64,000 bases of DNA from Rhizobium sp. BK196 (GTDB lineage Bacteria; Pseudomonadota; Alphaproteobacteria; Rhizobiales; Rhizobiaceae). Below, one piece after another: positions 45,027 through 54,227 of this stretch. Position 1 is the first letter of the stretch. Every line of letters starts with the position of its first letter. The notes under the pieces were generated by a model. It ran no database searches, was not told the DNA's origin, and worked only from the letters and a program-made list of their open reading frames with translations. Location: contig NZ_JACHZB010000006.1 in assembly GCF_014193255.1 (NCBI RefSeq), positions 124,001-188,000 on the forward strand, in the 5' to 3' direction. A program made the position numbers and the translations under genes.

Positions 45027-46214
45027 TCAATTGTCATAGGGATCAGCTGCATCGCGCAGGCCGTCACCGAAGAAGTTGAAGGACAGGACGGCAATGACGA
45101 CTGCCAGAGACGGCCAGATCAGCAGCCAGGGCGCGGTTGCGACGGTTCGGATATTCTGGGCGTCCTGCAGCAGCACGCCCCAGCTGACGACCGGCGGCTT
45201 CAGGCCGATGCCGAGGAAGGAGAGCGAGGTCTCGGCGACGATCATCGTCGGTACGGCGAGGGTGACGACGGCGAGGATATGGCTCGTCAACGAGGGCAGG
45301 ATGTGGCGGAAGATCAGCCGTGCCTCGCTTGAGCCGTCAAGTTTCGCCGCGGTAACGAAGTCCTCGCTGCGTAGCGCCAGGAAGCGGCCGCGCACTTCGC
45401 GGGCCAAGCTTGTCCAGCCAAGCAGCGAGACGATGATGGTGATGACGAAATAGACGTTCACCGGCGACCATGTGAGCGGGATCGCCGCTGCAAGGCCGAG
45501 CCAGAGCGGAATGGTCGGCATCGCACTGACGACTTCGATGACACGCTGGATCAGCGTGTCGACCCAACCACCATAAAAGCCGGAAATCGAACCGAGCACG
45601 ACGCCGAGCACCAGCGACATGGCAACACCGACGAGACCAATCGACATGGAAATGCGGGTGCCATAGATCAGCCGCGAGAGCACATCACGGCCGAGGCGGT
45701 CGGCGCCGAGCAGGTACATCGGGTCATTGGGGTTGATCGGGCCCATGAAATGCGTGGTCATCGGGATCAGGCCCCAGAGATAATAGGCCGGGCCTTTGAC
45801 GAAGAAGCCGACCGGCACGACCTTGGTGTCGTCGACGACGAAGGTGCGTCGCAGCGCCACCTTGTCGATCTCCACCTTGTAGCCCTTCACATGGAAGTTG
45901 AATTCGGAGCTGCCATCCGGCTTGGTGACGAAGAAGCTGAGGTCCTGCGGTGGTGCATAGGTATATTGCGGCTTCGAGGTTGCGGGCAGGGAAGGCGCCA
46001 GGAATTCGGCGAAGAGGCCGATGAGATAGAGCAGGAGGATGATCACGCCGGCGACCATCGCCACCTTCTGGCGGGTGAGCTTGCCGGCAATCAGCCGCCA
46101 CGGGCCGATGGCGGCCGTCGAGACGGTCTTTCCTTGTTTCAGTGGGCTGATCGAGGGGCCGTCGGCGGCGACGTTCAAGGGGCCGGTATGGGTTGCGAAT
46201 GTTTCGTGCGTCAT
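45027..46214 (-). CDS. Peptide-type ABC transporter permease (DppC-like), operon C
   Basis: This 395-residue permease has an extra N-terminal domain and a large periplasmic loop (about residues 70-170). The DppC core follows with GADRLGRDVLSRLIYGTRIS and the EAA-type loop AAKLDGSSEARLIFRHILPS. The ATG at 46214 follows GAGGAGGCGCC. Extended DppC proteins of this size are common in sugar-type members of the family. Confidence 0.92.
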   Translation of the reverse strand: MTHETFATHTGPLNVAADGPSISPLKQGKTVSTAAIGPWRLIAGKLTRQKVAMVAGVIILLLYLIGLFAEFLAPSLPATSKPQYTYAPPQDLSFFVTKPDGSSEFNFHVKGYKVEIDKVALRRTFVVDDTKVVPVGFFVKGPAYYLWGLIPMTTHFMGPINPNDPMYLLGADRLGRDVLSRLIYGTRISMSIGLVGVAMSLVLGVVLGSISGFYGGWVDTLIQRVIEVVSAMPTIPLWLGLAAAIPLTWSPVNVYFVITIIVSLLGWTSLAREVRGRFLALRSEDFVTAAKLDGSSEARLIFRHILPSLTSHILAVVTLAVPTMIVAETSLSFLGIGLKPPVVSWGVLLQDAQNIRTVATAPWLLIWPSLAVVIAVLSFNFFGDGLRDAADPYDN

Positions 46215-46224
46215 CGGCGCCTCC

Positions 46225-47211
46225 TCAATTGAACCGGATGCGCGGATCGAGCAGCGCAAGCAGCAAGTCCGACAGGAGCATGCCGACGAGGGTCAGCGCC
46301 GAGAGAAGCAGGATGAAGCTGCCGGCGAGATACATGTCCTGTGAGACCAGCGCGCGGAAGAGCAGAGGACCTGCGGTCGGCAGGTTCAGGACGATGGCGG
46401 TGATCGTCACACCAGAGACGAGATGCGGCAGCACCCAGCCGATGGCCGAGACGAAGGGGTTGAGTGCAATACGCACCGGATATTTCATGATCACCTTGTA
46501 TTCCGGCAGGCCCTTGGCGCGAGCGGTGATGACATAGGGCTTGTGCAACTCGTCCGTCAGATTGGCGCGCAGGATGCGGATGAGGGCGGCCGTGCCCGAG
46601 GCGCCGATGATGATGATCGGGATCCAGAGATGGGCGAGGAAATCGCCGATCTTGGCAAGGCTCCACGGCGCCTCGGCAAATTCCGGCGAATTGAAGCCGC
46701 CGACGCTCTGCCCGAGATAGCGATAGGCAACATACATCAGTGTCAGCGCCAGGATGAAGTTCGGTACGGCGAGACCGATGAAGCCGAAGAAGGTGAAGAC
46801 GTGGTCGCTGATCGAATGGCGGCGCACGGCGGAGTAGATGCCGATCGGTAGTGCGACGATCCAGACGAAGAGAAGGCTCAAGAGCGAGATGATCAGCGTC
46901 GAGCCCATGCGTGCCCAGATGAGGCCGGAGACAGGCTGGTTCCATTCGAAGGACCAGCCGAAATCGCCGCGGCTGACGATACCCCACATCCATTTGAGAT
47001 ACTGGACATAGAAGGGGTCGTCGAAGCCGTAGATCTCTTTCAGCCGCTCGATCTGCGCAGGATCGACAGCCTGGCCGCTGTCGCTCATCGTCGCGATCAT
47101 CGAGGTCAGGTAGTCACCCGGCGGCAGCTGGATGATCAGGAACGAGATCAGCGACATGCCGATCAGCGTCGGGATCATGTAGAGCACGCGCTTGAAAATA
47201 TAGCCAAGCAT
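46225..47211 (-). CDS. Peptide-type ABC transporter permease (DppB-like), operon C
   Basis: This 328-residue permease starts MLGYIFKRVLYMIPTLIGMS, a DppB-type N-terminus. It has six helices, the PFYVQYLKWM segment and the EAA loop RAKGLPEYKVIMKYPVRIAL. It pairs with the DppC-like subunit, whose gene begins 10 nt downstream. Confidence 0.93.
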   Translation of the reverse strand: MLGYIFKRVLYMIPTLIGMSLISFLIIQLPPGDYLTSMIATMSDSGQAVDPAQIERLKEIYGFDDPFYVQYLKWMWGIVSRGDFGWSFEWNQPVSGLIWARMGSTLIISLLSLLFVWIVALPIGIYSAVRRHSISDHVFTFFGFIGLAVPNFILALTLMYVAYRYLGQSVGGFNSPEFAEAPWSLAKIGDFLAHLWIPIIIIGASGTAALIRILRANLTDELHKPYVITARAKGLPEYKVIMKYPVRIALNPFVSAIGWVLPHLVSGVTITAIVLNLPTAGPLLFRALVSQDMYLAGSFILLLSALTLVGMLLSDLLLALLDPRIRFN

Positions 47212-47235
47212 CGAAATGTTTCTCCTCCCGTTGAG

Positions 47236-47298
47236 AGCGCCCGATCAGGCGCTTCCTTCGGATCTCCATCCGCTTTCGGCCCCTTCAGGCCGAAAGCG
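47236..47298 (-). terminator. Two tandem intercistronic hairpins before the DppB-like gene
   Basis: Between the GHL6-like gene and the permease lie AGCGCC-6 nt-GGCGCT (47236-47253) and CGCTTTCGGCC-6 nt-GGCCGAAAGCG (47271-47298). The second is a perfect 11-bp stem. They may limit read-through into the permease genes. Confidence 0.55.
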
Positions 47299-47307
47299 CT
47301 TCAGACC

Positions 47308-49416
47308 TCATTTCCAGGTGAGGTGCAGCACCTCCAGCCGTTCGATGCCGGGCACCTCCACCTGTGCACGGCCGTCCTTGACGCTGAAATTTGCGGCGCG
47401 GTCGGTAATAACAAGCCATGCTTTGGCCACCGATTTGCCCGGAGGAATTTCCACCGAAACCGTCTGGGCCGCCAGAGGGTAATTTTCACGTATCGGGCCC
47501 TTCATCATCATCGGATTGGTGAGATTGAAGAGGCTGAGCGCAATTCCTTCGGCGTTTTCGCGCAGTGCAATGTCGATGACGCCGGGGCCTTCTACGGTCA
47601 CGCGTGGCGTCTTGCCGAGCGCCCAGCTGATAGCATTGGCAAGCAGCTTGCCATGATCGACGGCAAAGACCTCCCAGAAGATTTCGCCGATATTCCAGGG
47701 GATGTAGACGGTGCGGCCACCCTTGCCGGTTTCGCGGACGATGACGGCAGCACCTTCCGGCGCCTTGCGCGGATAGACTTCTTCCATCGGCAGGTCCGGA
47801 AAGTCGGGCACGTAGAGAAAGGGCGCCGTCGCATTGCCGATGGGATCAGCGTGGATAAGACGCGTGCCGCCCATGATGCGCTCGGCACCTTCATAGCCTT
47901 GATTGACCGGATGATCGCCCGAGAGCGCCACATAGGTGTTCTTAACGATGCCACGCGGGCCGGAGACGAATTTGGCGCCGAGCACGTCTGAGAGGCCGAA
48001 GTCGGCGCGCGTCTTGCCGAATTCGTCGCGCAGCGACGTTTCGTAGGAAGCGAGGACGCTACCGCCACGCTCGACATAGGCGCGGATCGCCGCGTTCTGC
48101 GCATCCGAAAGGCAGGAGGCGTTGGCAAGGATGATCAGCTTGAAGCGGTCGAGGTTTCCTTGGGTCAGAACCTGATCCGAGAGAAGCTCGAAGGGCAGAC
48201 GGGCTTCGACGAGGGCATGATAGAAGCCGAGATCGTGCTTCTCAGCGTTGTGGCGCTCTTCCGGCGCCCAATGGCGGAGCGTCGTCGAGGGGTCGATGAC
48301 GGCGATTTCTGCCGTCGGATGCATGCTTTCCAGGACAGGCTCGACGGCCGCCTGCAGGGCGAAGGCATCGGCGACCGGTTCGACCCAGCGCTTGTCGGGT
48401 ACGACGCCGTTGAACTTGGTGAACCAGGCATAAAGCCCGTGGGCCGTGCCATCATTGATCCAGAGCTGCATTTCCTCGCCCGAGGTAACGGCATCCTTCC
48501 AGCGATATTCCTCTTCCGGACCGATCGAGGTGATGAGCACCACCGGGCGGTCGGGGAAGGTGGCGCGAATGCGCTTGCCGTTGCGCCCGGCCGACCAGCC
48601 GAGTTCCAGACCCTTGCGGCCCTGATGGTCGACGACGAGGAAGGGGCAATGTTTGGCGATGACCGAGAGATCGAATTCCATGAGCGAGGCGCCGCCCATG
48701 TTCGGGATGAAGCTCGCATGCGGGCGGATCGCTTTGACCGCATCGTCCCATTGGGCGATCATGTCGGTCAGAACCCGGCGGCGCCACTGTAGCCAGGCCT
48801 GCCAGGCCGGGTCGTCGGCATCCGGCTTCTTCGGCAGCGCGTGGCCGAACATATCTTTAAAGCGGCGCGCGCTGTCTTCGCTGTAATCGACACCGTGACC
48901 CTGCCAGCGATTGGCGAAGACCGCATCGATATCGTATTTGCGCACGATCTCCTTGACCACTTCAGGCATGAAGACGGTGTTGTAATCACCATAGGCATTG
49001 GTGACCCAGACATCCGGATAGGCCCAGTGGCGGCGCGGCGTGCCGTCGGCATTGATCATAACCCATTCGGGATGCGCCTTGGCGGCATCGTCGTGAATGG
49101 CGTGCGGATCGACGCGGGCCATGACATGCATGTCGAGCTTGCGGGCGGCATCGACGAGCGCGCCGAAAATATCCTTGTCACCCAGATATTTGCTCACATA
49201 GTGATAGGGCACTTCGCTCGGGTAATAGGCGATGTAGCCGCCGGCGCTAAGGCAGACCGCGTTGGATCTCGTGCGCCTGAAGACATCGACCCAGAAGGCC
49301 GGATCGTATTTTTCCGGGTCGTCTTCCACGAAGGTCAGCTGGGTCCAGCGGGTCGCGGTCTTAAACCAGTCCGGCGAGCGCAGCGTGTCGGTATTCTGTC
49401 TTCTGGCGTCGAGCAT
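47308..49416 (-). CDS. Putative glycoside hydrolase with GHL6-like barrel and beta-galactosidase trimerisation domain
   Basis: This is a 702-residue cytoplasmic protein. The N-terminal TIM-barrel-like half (about residues 15-360; RWTQLTFVEDDPEKYDP, AFWVDVFRRTRSNAVCLSAGG, VFANRWQGHGVDY) resembles GHL6/alpha-fucosidase-like hydrolases. The second part (about 380-590) resembles the GH42 trimerisation fold (LIILANASCLSDAQNAAIRAYVERGGSVL). Catalytic residues cannot be assigned safely. The ATG at 49416 is chosen over a TTG four codons earlier. It is second in operon C, so it probably cleaves the imported oligosaccharide. Confidence 0.75.
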   Translation of the reverse strand: MLDARRQNTDTLRSPDWFKTATRWTQLTFVEDDPEKYDPAFWVDVFRRTRSNAVCLSAGGYIAYYPSEVPYHYVSKYLGDKDIFGALVDAARKLDMHVMARVDPHAIHDDAAKAHPEWVMINADGTPRRHWAYPDVWVTNAYGDYNTVFMPEVVKEIVRKYDIDAVFANRWQGHGVDYSEDSARRFKDMFGHALPKKPDADDPAWQAWLQWRRRVLTDMIAQWDDAVKAIRPHASFIPNMGGASLMEFDLSVIAKHCPFLVVDHQGRKGLELGWSAGRNGKRIRATFPDRPVVLITSIGPEEEYRWKDAVTSGEEMQLWINDGTAHGLYAWFTKFNGVVPDKRWVEPVADAFALQAAVEPVLESMHPTAEIAVIDPSTTLRHWAPEERHNAEKHDLGFYHALVEARLPFELLSDQVLTQGNLDRFKLIILANASCLSDAQNAAIRAYVERGGSVLASYETSLRDEFGKTRADFGLSDVLGAKFVSGPRGIVKNTYVALSGDHPVNQGYEGAERIMGGTRLIHADPIGNATAPFLYVPDFPDLPMEEVYPRKAPEGAAVIVRETGKGGRTVYIPWNIGEIFWEVFAVDHGKLLANAISWALGKTPRVTVEGPGVIDIALRENAEGIALSLFNLTNPMMMKGPIRENYPLAAQTVSVEIPPGKSVAKAWLVITDRAANFSVKDGRAQVEVPGIERLEVLHLTWK

Positions 49417-49450
49417 CGTCTCACCCAATCATTGGCAAAAGAAGGCCATC

Positions 49451-49473
49451 GCGCCGACCGGTAGAGCCGGCGC
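49451..49473 (-). terminator. Intercistronic hairpin after the operon C binding-protein gene
   Basis: GCGCCG and CGGCGC form a 6-bp stem around an 11-nt loop, in the 86-nt gap after the family 5 binding-protein gene. It parallels the hairpins found at the same place in operons A and B. Confidence 0.45.
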
Positions 49474-49502
49474 CTGGAATGCATCATTGCTGTCGCAGGC
49501 CA

Positions 49503-51428
49503 TCAGACCTTGTAGAACTGCTCCGGCATCGTGGGAGCGGGAGTCGGCCAGCCGAAGGAGTTCGGCATCGTCTTGGTGATATTCTTCATGTTGTTCTTGA
49601 CGATGCCGTAGCCATCCGGCGGCAGGGAAATGCCGAAGACATAGAAGTTGTCGGCAGCGCCCTGCAGGATCTGCTTCATGATCTCCTGCTGACCTGCGGG
49701 GTCGGAGGTCGATTTCAGCTTGTCGTAGAGCTCAAGCTGTTTCTTCGTTTCCTCCGGCGGCTCTTCCGCATTGGCATTGTTGCGGTCGAGATACCAGAGC
49801 TGCCAGGCTGGAGCGTACATAGCGTTCGAATCCGTCGGCACATAGTAACGCGGATCGAGCATGGCGGCGACACCGCCATTGGCACCGAACTGGTGAGCCG
49901 TCGCATCGAAATCGCGGCCCTGGCGCACGCGGGTTTCCCAGAGCGAACGGTCCATTGTGCGCATCTGCGCATCGATGCCAACGGCCTGGAACATCGGAAT
50001 GACCAGCTGGAAGAGATCGAGGAAGACGGCGCGCGCCTGGTCGATCTCGAAGATCACCGTCAGGCGGCGGCCCTTTTCATCGAGACGGAAGTTCTGGTCG
50101 TCGCGCTTCGGGATCAACGTGTCGAGCATGGCATTCGCCTTGTCGACATCGTAGCTCGTAAACTGGGTGGCAAGCTGCTCGTTATAGAGCGGATCGCCCT
50201 TTTTGATGGACGGCTGGGCAGGAGCGCCCTGGCCAACGAGCACGGCATCGATCAGCGACTGGCGGTCGAGCGCCATGGAGAGGGCTGCGCGGAAATCCTT
50301 GTTGCGGAAGAGCTTGCGCTTAGTCTCGTCATTGTGGTTCAGGTTGAAGATGAAGTTCATCACGTTGGCTTCGGTCGAAGTCAGCGTGTAGAAATCATAC
50401 TTGCCCTGCTCGCGCGCATCGTAGAGCACCGACTTGTTGTTCGGTGTGGCAATATATTGGTCCATCAGGTCGACTTCGCCCTGCATGACCTTCAAGAGCA
50501 GCACCTGCGGATCGGCGACCATCTGGTAGACGATGCGATCCATATAGGGGAGTTGATTACCCTCCGTATCCACCTTCCAATAGAAGGGGTTGCGTTCGGC
50601 GATAGCACGTTCGGTATTTTCGCCGGGCGCCGTCGTGAACATCCAGGCGTGCAGGCACGGCTTCTTCGAGGAGTTCAGGAAGAAGGCGTTGTCGTCGCGG
50701 AAACCCGATGCGGTCTGGAAGGCGACAATCCAGCTTTCGAAGCCGCGCTCCTTGGCCAGTTCATCGGCCTTCGGATTGAAATCGATATGGAATTGCTCGA
50801 GATAATGCTTCGGGCAGCGCGTCGTCTGGTCGTTATTGGCCCAGGCAATCTGTAGCGGGAACATACCGTTAGGTTGGGCGAAGATAACTTTAAACGTCTG
50901 TTCGTCAACGATTTCGAGCTTCGCGGGCTTGCCGCCGCTCTTCCAGTGGCCTTGCCCTGTGGCGGCCACGCGTTTGTCGGTCAGAACGGTGTCGTACCAA
51001 AATCTGACATCGGCGGTGGTGTAGGGCTGCCCGTCGGACCATTTCATGCCCTTGCGCAGGCGGATGGTATAGACGGTAGAGTCGGCATTGCTATCGAAGG
51101 CTTCGGCGACATTTAGTGTGACGCCCGACCAGTCCGGTGTATAGCGCAGCAAGGGTTCGTAGGCTTGATAACGGAACAGCATAGATAACGAACCGCCGCC
51201 GACGAGCGCCATGTTCCAGTCGCCGCCGTATTTTCCGACGCTTTCGACAGGCTTGATGACGAGCGGATTTTCCGGCAGCCGGTCCTTCAGGGCCGGCAGC
51301 GCGCCGCTTGAAACCTTCTCCTTCAGAATGTCCGCTTCTTTGAAGTCAGCGGCGAAAACCGGCAGGGCCGGCAGGATCAGAACGGCCGAAGTTCCGGCCA
51401 GAAACGCACGACGTTTCAGCTTGATCAT
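49503..51428 (-). CDS. ABC transporter extracellular binding protein, family 5 (oligosaccharide/peptide type), operon C
   Basis: This 641-residue protein has a twin-arginine-like signal (KLKRRAFLAGTSAVLILPALPVFA) and a family 5 (DppA/OppA) fold. That fold shows EPLLRYTPDWSGVTLNVAEAF, TIRLRKGMKWSDGQPYTTADV and FRAALSMALDRQSLIDAV. In rhizobia some family 5 proteins, such as AgpA, bind alpha-galactosides and not peptides. The glycosidase genes in this operon point the same way. GGAGGAGAACCCT precedes the ATG. Confidence 0.92.
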   Translation of the reverse strand: MIKLKRRAFLAGTSAVLILPALPVFAADFKEADILKEKVSSGALPALKDRLPENPLVIKPVESVGKYGGDWNMALVGGGSLSMLFRYQAYEPLLRYTPDWSGVTLNVAEAFDSNADSTVYTIRLRKGMKWSDGQPYTTADVRFWYDTVLTDKRVAATGQGHWKSGGKPAKLEIVDEQTFKVIFAQPNGMFPLQIAWANNDQTTRCPKHYLEQFHIDFNPKADELAKERGFESWIVAFQTASGFRDDNAFFLNSSKKPCLHAWMFTTAPGENTERAIAERNPFYWKVDTEGNQLPYMDRIVYQMVADPQVLLLKVMQGEVDLMDQYIATPNNKSVLYDAREQGKYDFYTLTSTEANVMNFIFNLNHNDETKRKLFRNKDFRAALSMALDRQSLIDAVLVGQGAPAQPSIKKGDPLYNEQLATQFTSYDVDKANAMLDTLIPKRDDQNFRLDEKGRRLTVIFEIDQARAVFLDLFQLVIPMFQAVGIDAQMRTMDRSLWETRVRQGRDFDATAHQFGANGGVAAMLDPRYYVPTDSNAMYAPAWQLWYLDRNNANAEEPPEETKKQLELYDKLKSTSDPAGQQEIMKQILQGAADNFYVFGISLPPDGYGIVKNNMKNITKTMPNSFGWPTPAPTMPEQFYKV

Positions 51429-51536
51429 AGGGTTCTCCTCCAAAAATCCTCAGCCGTTATCGTTATTTTTGCTCTCGGGCTCGGATAACAAAGAGAATAC
51501 ATTTGGATATTGTTAGGTAAAGCGTTATGTTTCGTT

Positions 51537-51554
51537 ATTGCAAAAATTTGCAAT
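51537..51554. promoter_or_regulatory. Palindrome, candidate LacI operator of operon C
   Basis: ATTGCAAA AA TTTGCAAT is a perfect 8-bp inverted repeat with a 2-nt spacer, in the intergenic region shared by the LacI gene and operon C. LacI-family operators are commonly 14-20 bp palindromes of this kind. This one lacks the usual central CG. Confidence 0.65.
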
Positions 51555-51612
51555 CGTGGCAAAGAGCGTGTAGCGAAGCGGTCCGAGCGCCGGGTGAATA
51601 GCGAGGTGGAGA

Positions 51613-52659
51613 GTGGGAAGCAGGGGGCGGGTTACCTTACAGACGATCGCGCGAGAGGTCGGCCTCTCGAAATACGCGGTGTCGCGCTCGTTGGCCGGCA
51701 AGAGTGGCGTCAGTGACGAGACACGCGCGCTGATCCGCGCGACGGCAGAGCGATTAGGTTACACACGTCCTGCGGGCCAATCCCAGACAAGCGATATCGC
51801 TGTCGTTTTCCACGATCTCGATGCCGTCAACAGCGAACTCTACATGCAGATCCAGAATGGCGTGCAGCGTGAGGCGCATAGGCTAGGCATGGCACTGCGC
51901 ATCCGTTGGACGCATAGCGCCGATCAGCTTGAGGAGTTGGCACGTTCCTGCGCCGGGCTGCTGCTTGTCGGCCCGCATGACCGGGAGGCAATCGCCGCAG
52001 CAACGGCAATCGGGGTGCCGATTGTGCGTTTCGGCTGGGTTGACCCGCTGGAGCAAGCTGACCAGATCACGGGCACGGACCATGAGGCGGGACAGGCGGT
52101 GCTTCAATATCTGATCGAACTCGGCCATCGGTCGATCTGCTATGTTAATGGCACGCCCGGTTTCCGAGGCCGCCGCGAGCGCTTTTACGGCGCACGGGAG
52201 ATCGCCGAACGCTGCGAGGATGTCACACTGCATGTGCTGCGGTTCGATGAGCAGGCCGGTTTCAGTGAAGCCTTCCGCGACCTCAAGACAAAGGGTATTC
52301 ATCCGACAGCCTTCTTCTGTGCCCATGACGGTCTGGCGCTGACGGTGGTTTCCGAGTTGCTGGGCCAGGGCTATCGCATTCCCGATGACGTCTCGGTCGT
52401 CGGCTTCGGCGACTTTTCGCCCGCCACCCAGATTTCCCCGCCGTTGACGACGGTAAAGATGGAAGGACTTGAAGGCGGCGCCGTCGGCCTCCGGCTGCTC
52501 CTCGAACGCATCGAGAATCCACGACTGCCCGGCATGCCGGCCCGGCGTGTCATGATTGCCTCACGCATCGTCGAGCGTCGTTCTGCGGGGCCTTGCCGCG
52601 CTCAACCCCTCTCGAACGAGGCTGGCGAAGTGCTAGTAACACCGCGACTGACCTTGTAG
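51613..52659 (+). CDS. LacI-family transcriptional regulator of operon C
   Basis: This 348-residue regulator has an N-terminal helix-turn-helix (TIAREVGLSKYAVSRSL, about residues 11-27) with hinge helix. The periplasmic-binding-like ligand domain includes ITGTDHEAGQAVLQYLIELGH and PDDVSVVGFGDF. It starts with GTG at 51613 after GCGAGGTGGA. It is divergent from operon C and probably represses it in the absence of the oligosaccharide. Confidence 0.92.
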   Translation: MGSRGRVTLQTIAREVGLSKYAVSRSLAGKSGVSDETRALIRATAERLGYTRPAGQSQTSDIAVVFHDLDAVNSELYMQIQNGVQREAHRLGMALRIRWTHSADQLEELARSCAGLLLVGPHDREAIAAATAIGVPIVRFGWVDPLEQADQITGTDHEAGQAVLQYLIELGHRSICYVNGTPGFRGRRERFYGAREIAERCEDVTLHVLRFDEQAGFSEAFRDLKTKGIHPTAFFCAHDGLALTVVSELLGQGYRIPDDVSVVGFGDFSPATQISPPLTTVKMEGLEGGAVGLRLLLERIENPRLPGMPARRVMIASRIVERRSAGPCRAQPLSNEAGEVLVTPRLTL

Positions 52660-52737
52660 ACATACAGCGACCGGTCGATCTCTAATACCGGACGTGCACC
52701 CGGATCGAGACTTCCCAGTCGCCTTGACCATGTCGAG

Positions 52738-52773
52738 AAGCTTGCGCCTGCGGGAAGGCCTAAAGCTTTTTTT
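52738..52773 (+). terminator. Rho-independent terminator after the LacI gene
   Basis: An interrupted stem (AAGCTT with AAGCTT and inner GCCT with AGGC, loop GCGGGA) is followed by a T-run. It lies between the convergent LacI and MFS genes. Confidence 0.5.
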
Positions 52774-52808
52774 GACGACACAGGCCGTTGCAATCCTGGC
52801 AGCAAGAT

Positions 52809-54035
52809 CTATTCAGCCGCAACCGCATACCTGCTCTTCAGCACTGCGACCGAAAGGACGAACACGATGGCCGAGCAGATCGCGATGACGACCACCATCG
52901 GTCTCGCCGTACCGTCCATAAACATACCACTGACGCCAACCACCAGCGCTGATGTCATGAACTGGACCGTCCCCATCATCGCCGAGGCTGTGCCAGCGAT
53001 GCGACCATGGTGTTCAAGCGCCAATACCGCTGCATTGGGCACGATCATTCCAAGGAAAGCGTAGCCAGCAAACAGGAAGGCCGCCATTATGTCGAGGTGA
53101 TCGATGCCACCGGTCATGAGAACAGCAAGGGCCACCATCGTCAGCGCATAACCGGAAACTGCACCGCGAATTACCTTGCGCAAACCAATGCGGCGGGCAA
53201 GCCAGCCGTTCATCTGCGACATGCCGATGAAGCCAACGGCATTCACCGAAAAGACCACGCTGTAAAACGAAGGAGAGAGCCGGTAATGACCGATTAGTAT
53301 GAAGGAAGAGTTGGCAACATAGATCATATAGCTCGACATCCCGAAGGAAGCCATCAGTACCAGACCGAGGTAGTACGGGTCCTTAAGGAGTGTTCCATAG
53401 GCTTTCAATGCCCCGCCGAGACTGCTTTCATCGCGAGCGGCGGCCGGACGAGTCTCCTCAAGGAAAAAACGGCCCGCGACGAAACCGACAACGCCGGCGA
53501 AGACCATGACCCAAAAGATCAGTCGCCAGTTCCCGAACGCTGTCACGATGCTGCCCGCGAGCGGCGCCAGGATGGGTGAGATACTGAAGACCAGCATAAG
53601 CCGCGACATCAGTTGCGCGGCGGCGGCCCCCGTATGCAGGTCGCGCACGATGGCGCGGGCAATCACGACACCGGCACAGGCGCCGGTGCCCTGAATGAAG
53701 CGGAAGGCGACCAGCCAGCTAATGTCGGTGGAGAGCGCGCAGCCGATCGCGCCAAGGATGTAGAGCGCAAGACCGACATATAGAGGCCGCTTGCGGCCAA
53801 ACATGTCAGAGAGTGGACCATAGATAATCTGTGACACGGCCATGGCGGCGAAGAAGGAGATCAGGCTTGCCTGAACTGCGTGACTATCAGCGTGAAGATC
53901 CAGGCTGATCGTTGGCAACGCGGGTAGATACATGTCGAGGGCAAAGAGACCGACCGCGGATAGAAGGCCGAGGACGATGGCATGGTGAGCGCCACCGGCC
54001 GCCCTGGGGGGTGAAACGATATTCTTGCTCTGCAT
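52809..54035 (-). CDS. MFS multidrug transporter (Bcr/CflA type)
   Basis: This 408-residue protein has 12 predicted helices, the MFS motif A DMFGRKRPLYVG, and the DHA1 Bcr/CflA pattern ALDMYLPALPTI and IQGTGACAGVVIARAIVRD. It exports drugs or small metabolites by proton antiport. It is divergent from the TetR gene, a common efflux pump-repressor pair. Confidence 0.92.
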   Translation of the reverse strand: MQSKNIVSPPRAAGGAHHAIVLGLLSAVGLFALDMYLPALPTISLDLHADSHAVQASLISFFAAMAVSQIIYGPLSDMFGRKRPLYVGLALYILGAIGCALSTDISWLVAFRFIQGTGACAGVVIARAIVRDLHTGAAAAQLMSRLMLVFSISPILAPLAGSIVTAFGNWRLIFWVMVFAGVVGFVAGRFFLEETRPAAARDESSLGGALKAYGTLLKDPYYLGLVLMASFGMSSYMIYVANSSFILIGHYRLSPSFYSVVFSVNAVGFIGMSQMNGWLARRIGLRKVIRGAVSGYALTMVALAVLMTGGIDHLDIMAAFLFAGYAFLGMIVPNAAVLALEHHGRIAGTASAMMGTVQFMTSALVVGVSGMFMDGTARPMVVVIAICSAIVFVLSVAVLKSRYAVAAE

Positions 54036-54183
54036 GGAAAAAACCTTTCCCGCACATCATCCCCCGACGAAGCAAAGCCTGATACAAAAAGCATGTGACG
54101 GGGATTGAGTGGGCGATTATATCTGGGACAGTGGAAAGACGGAGACGGCTCCAACGCATAGCTCGTCATTCCTGTAAAATATT

Positions 54184-54201
54184 TTGGACATCATTGTCCA
54201 A
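54184..54201. promoter_or_regulatory. TetR operator palindrome
   Basis: TTGGACA TCAT TGTCCAA is a perfect 7-bp inverted repeat with a 4-nt spacer, 27 nt before the TetR start and in the promoter region shared with the MFS gene. Confidence 0.75.
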
Positions 54202-54227
54202 TTCGTCAAGTCCTTTATAGTGGTGTC

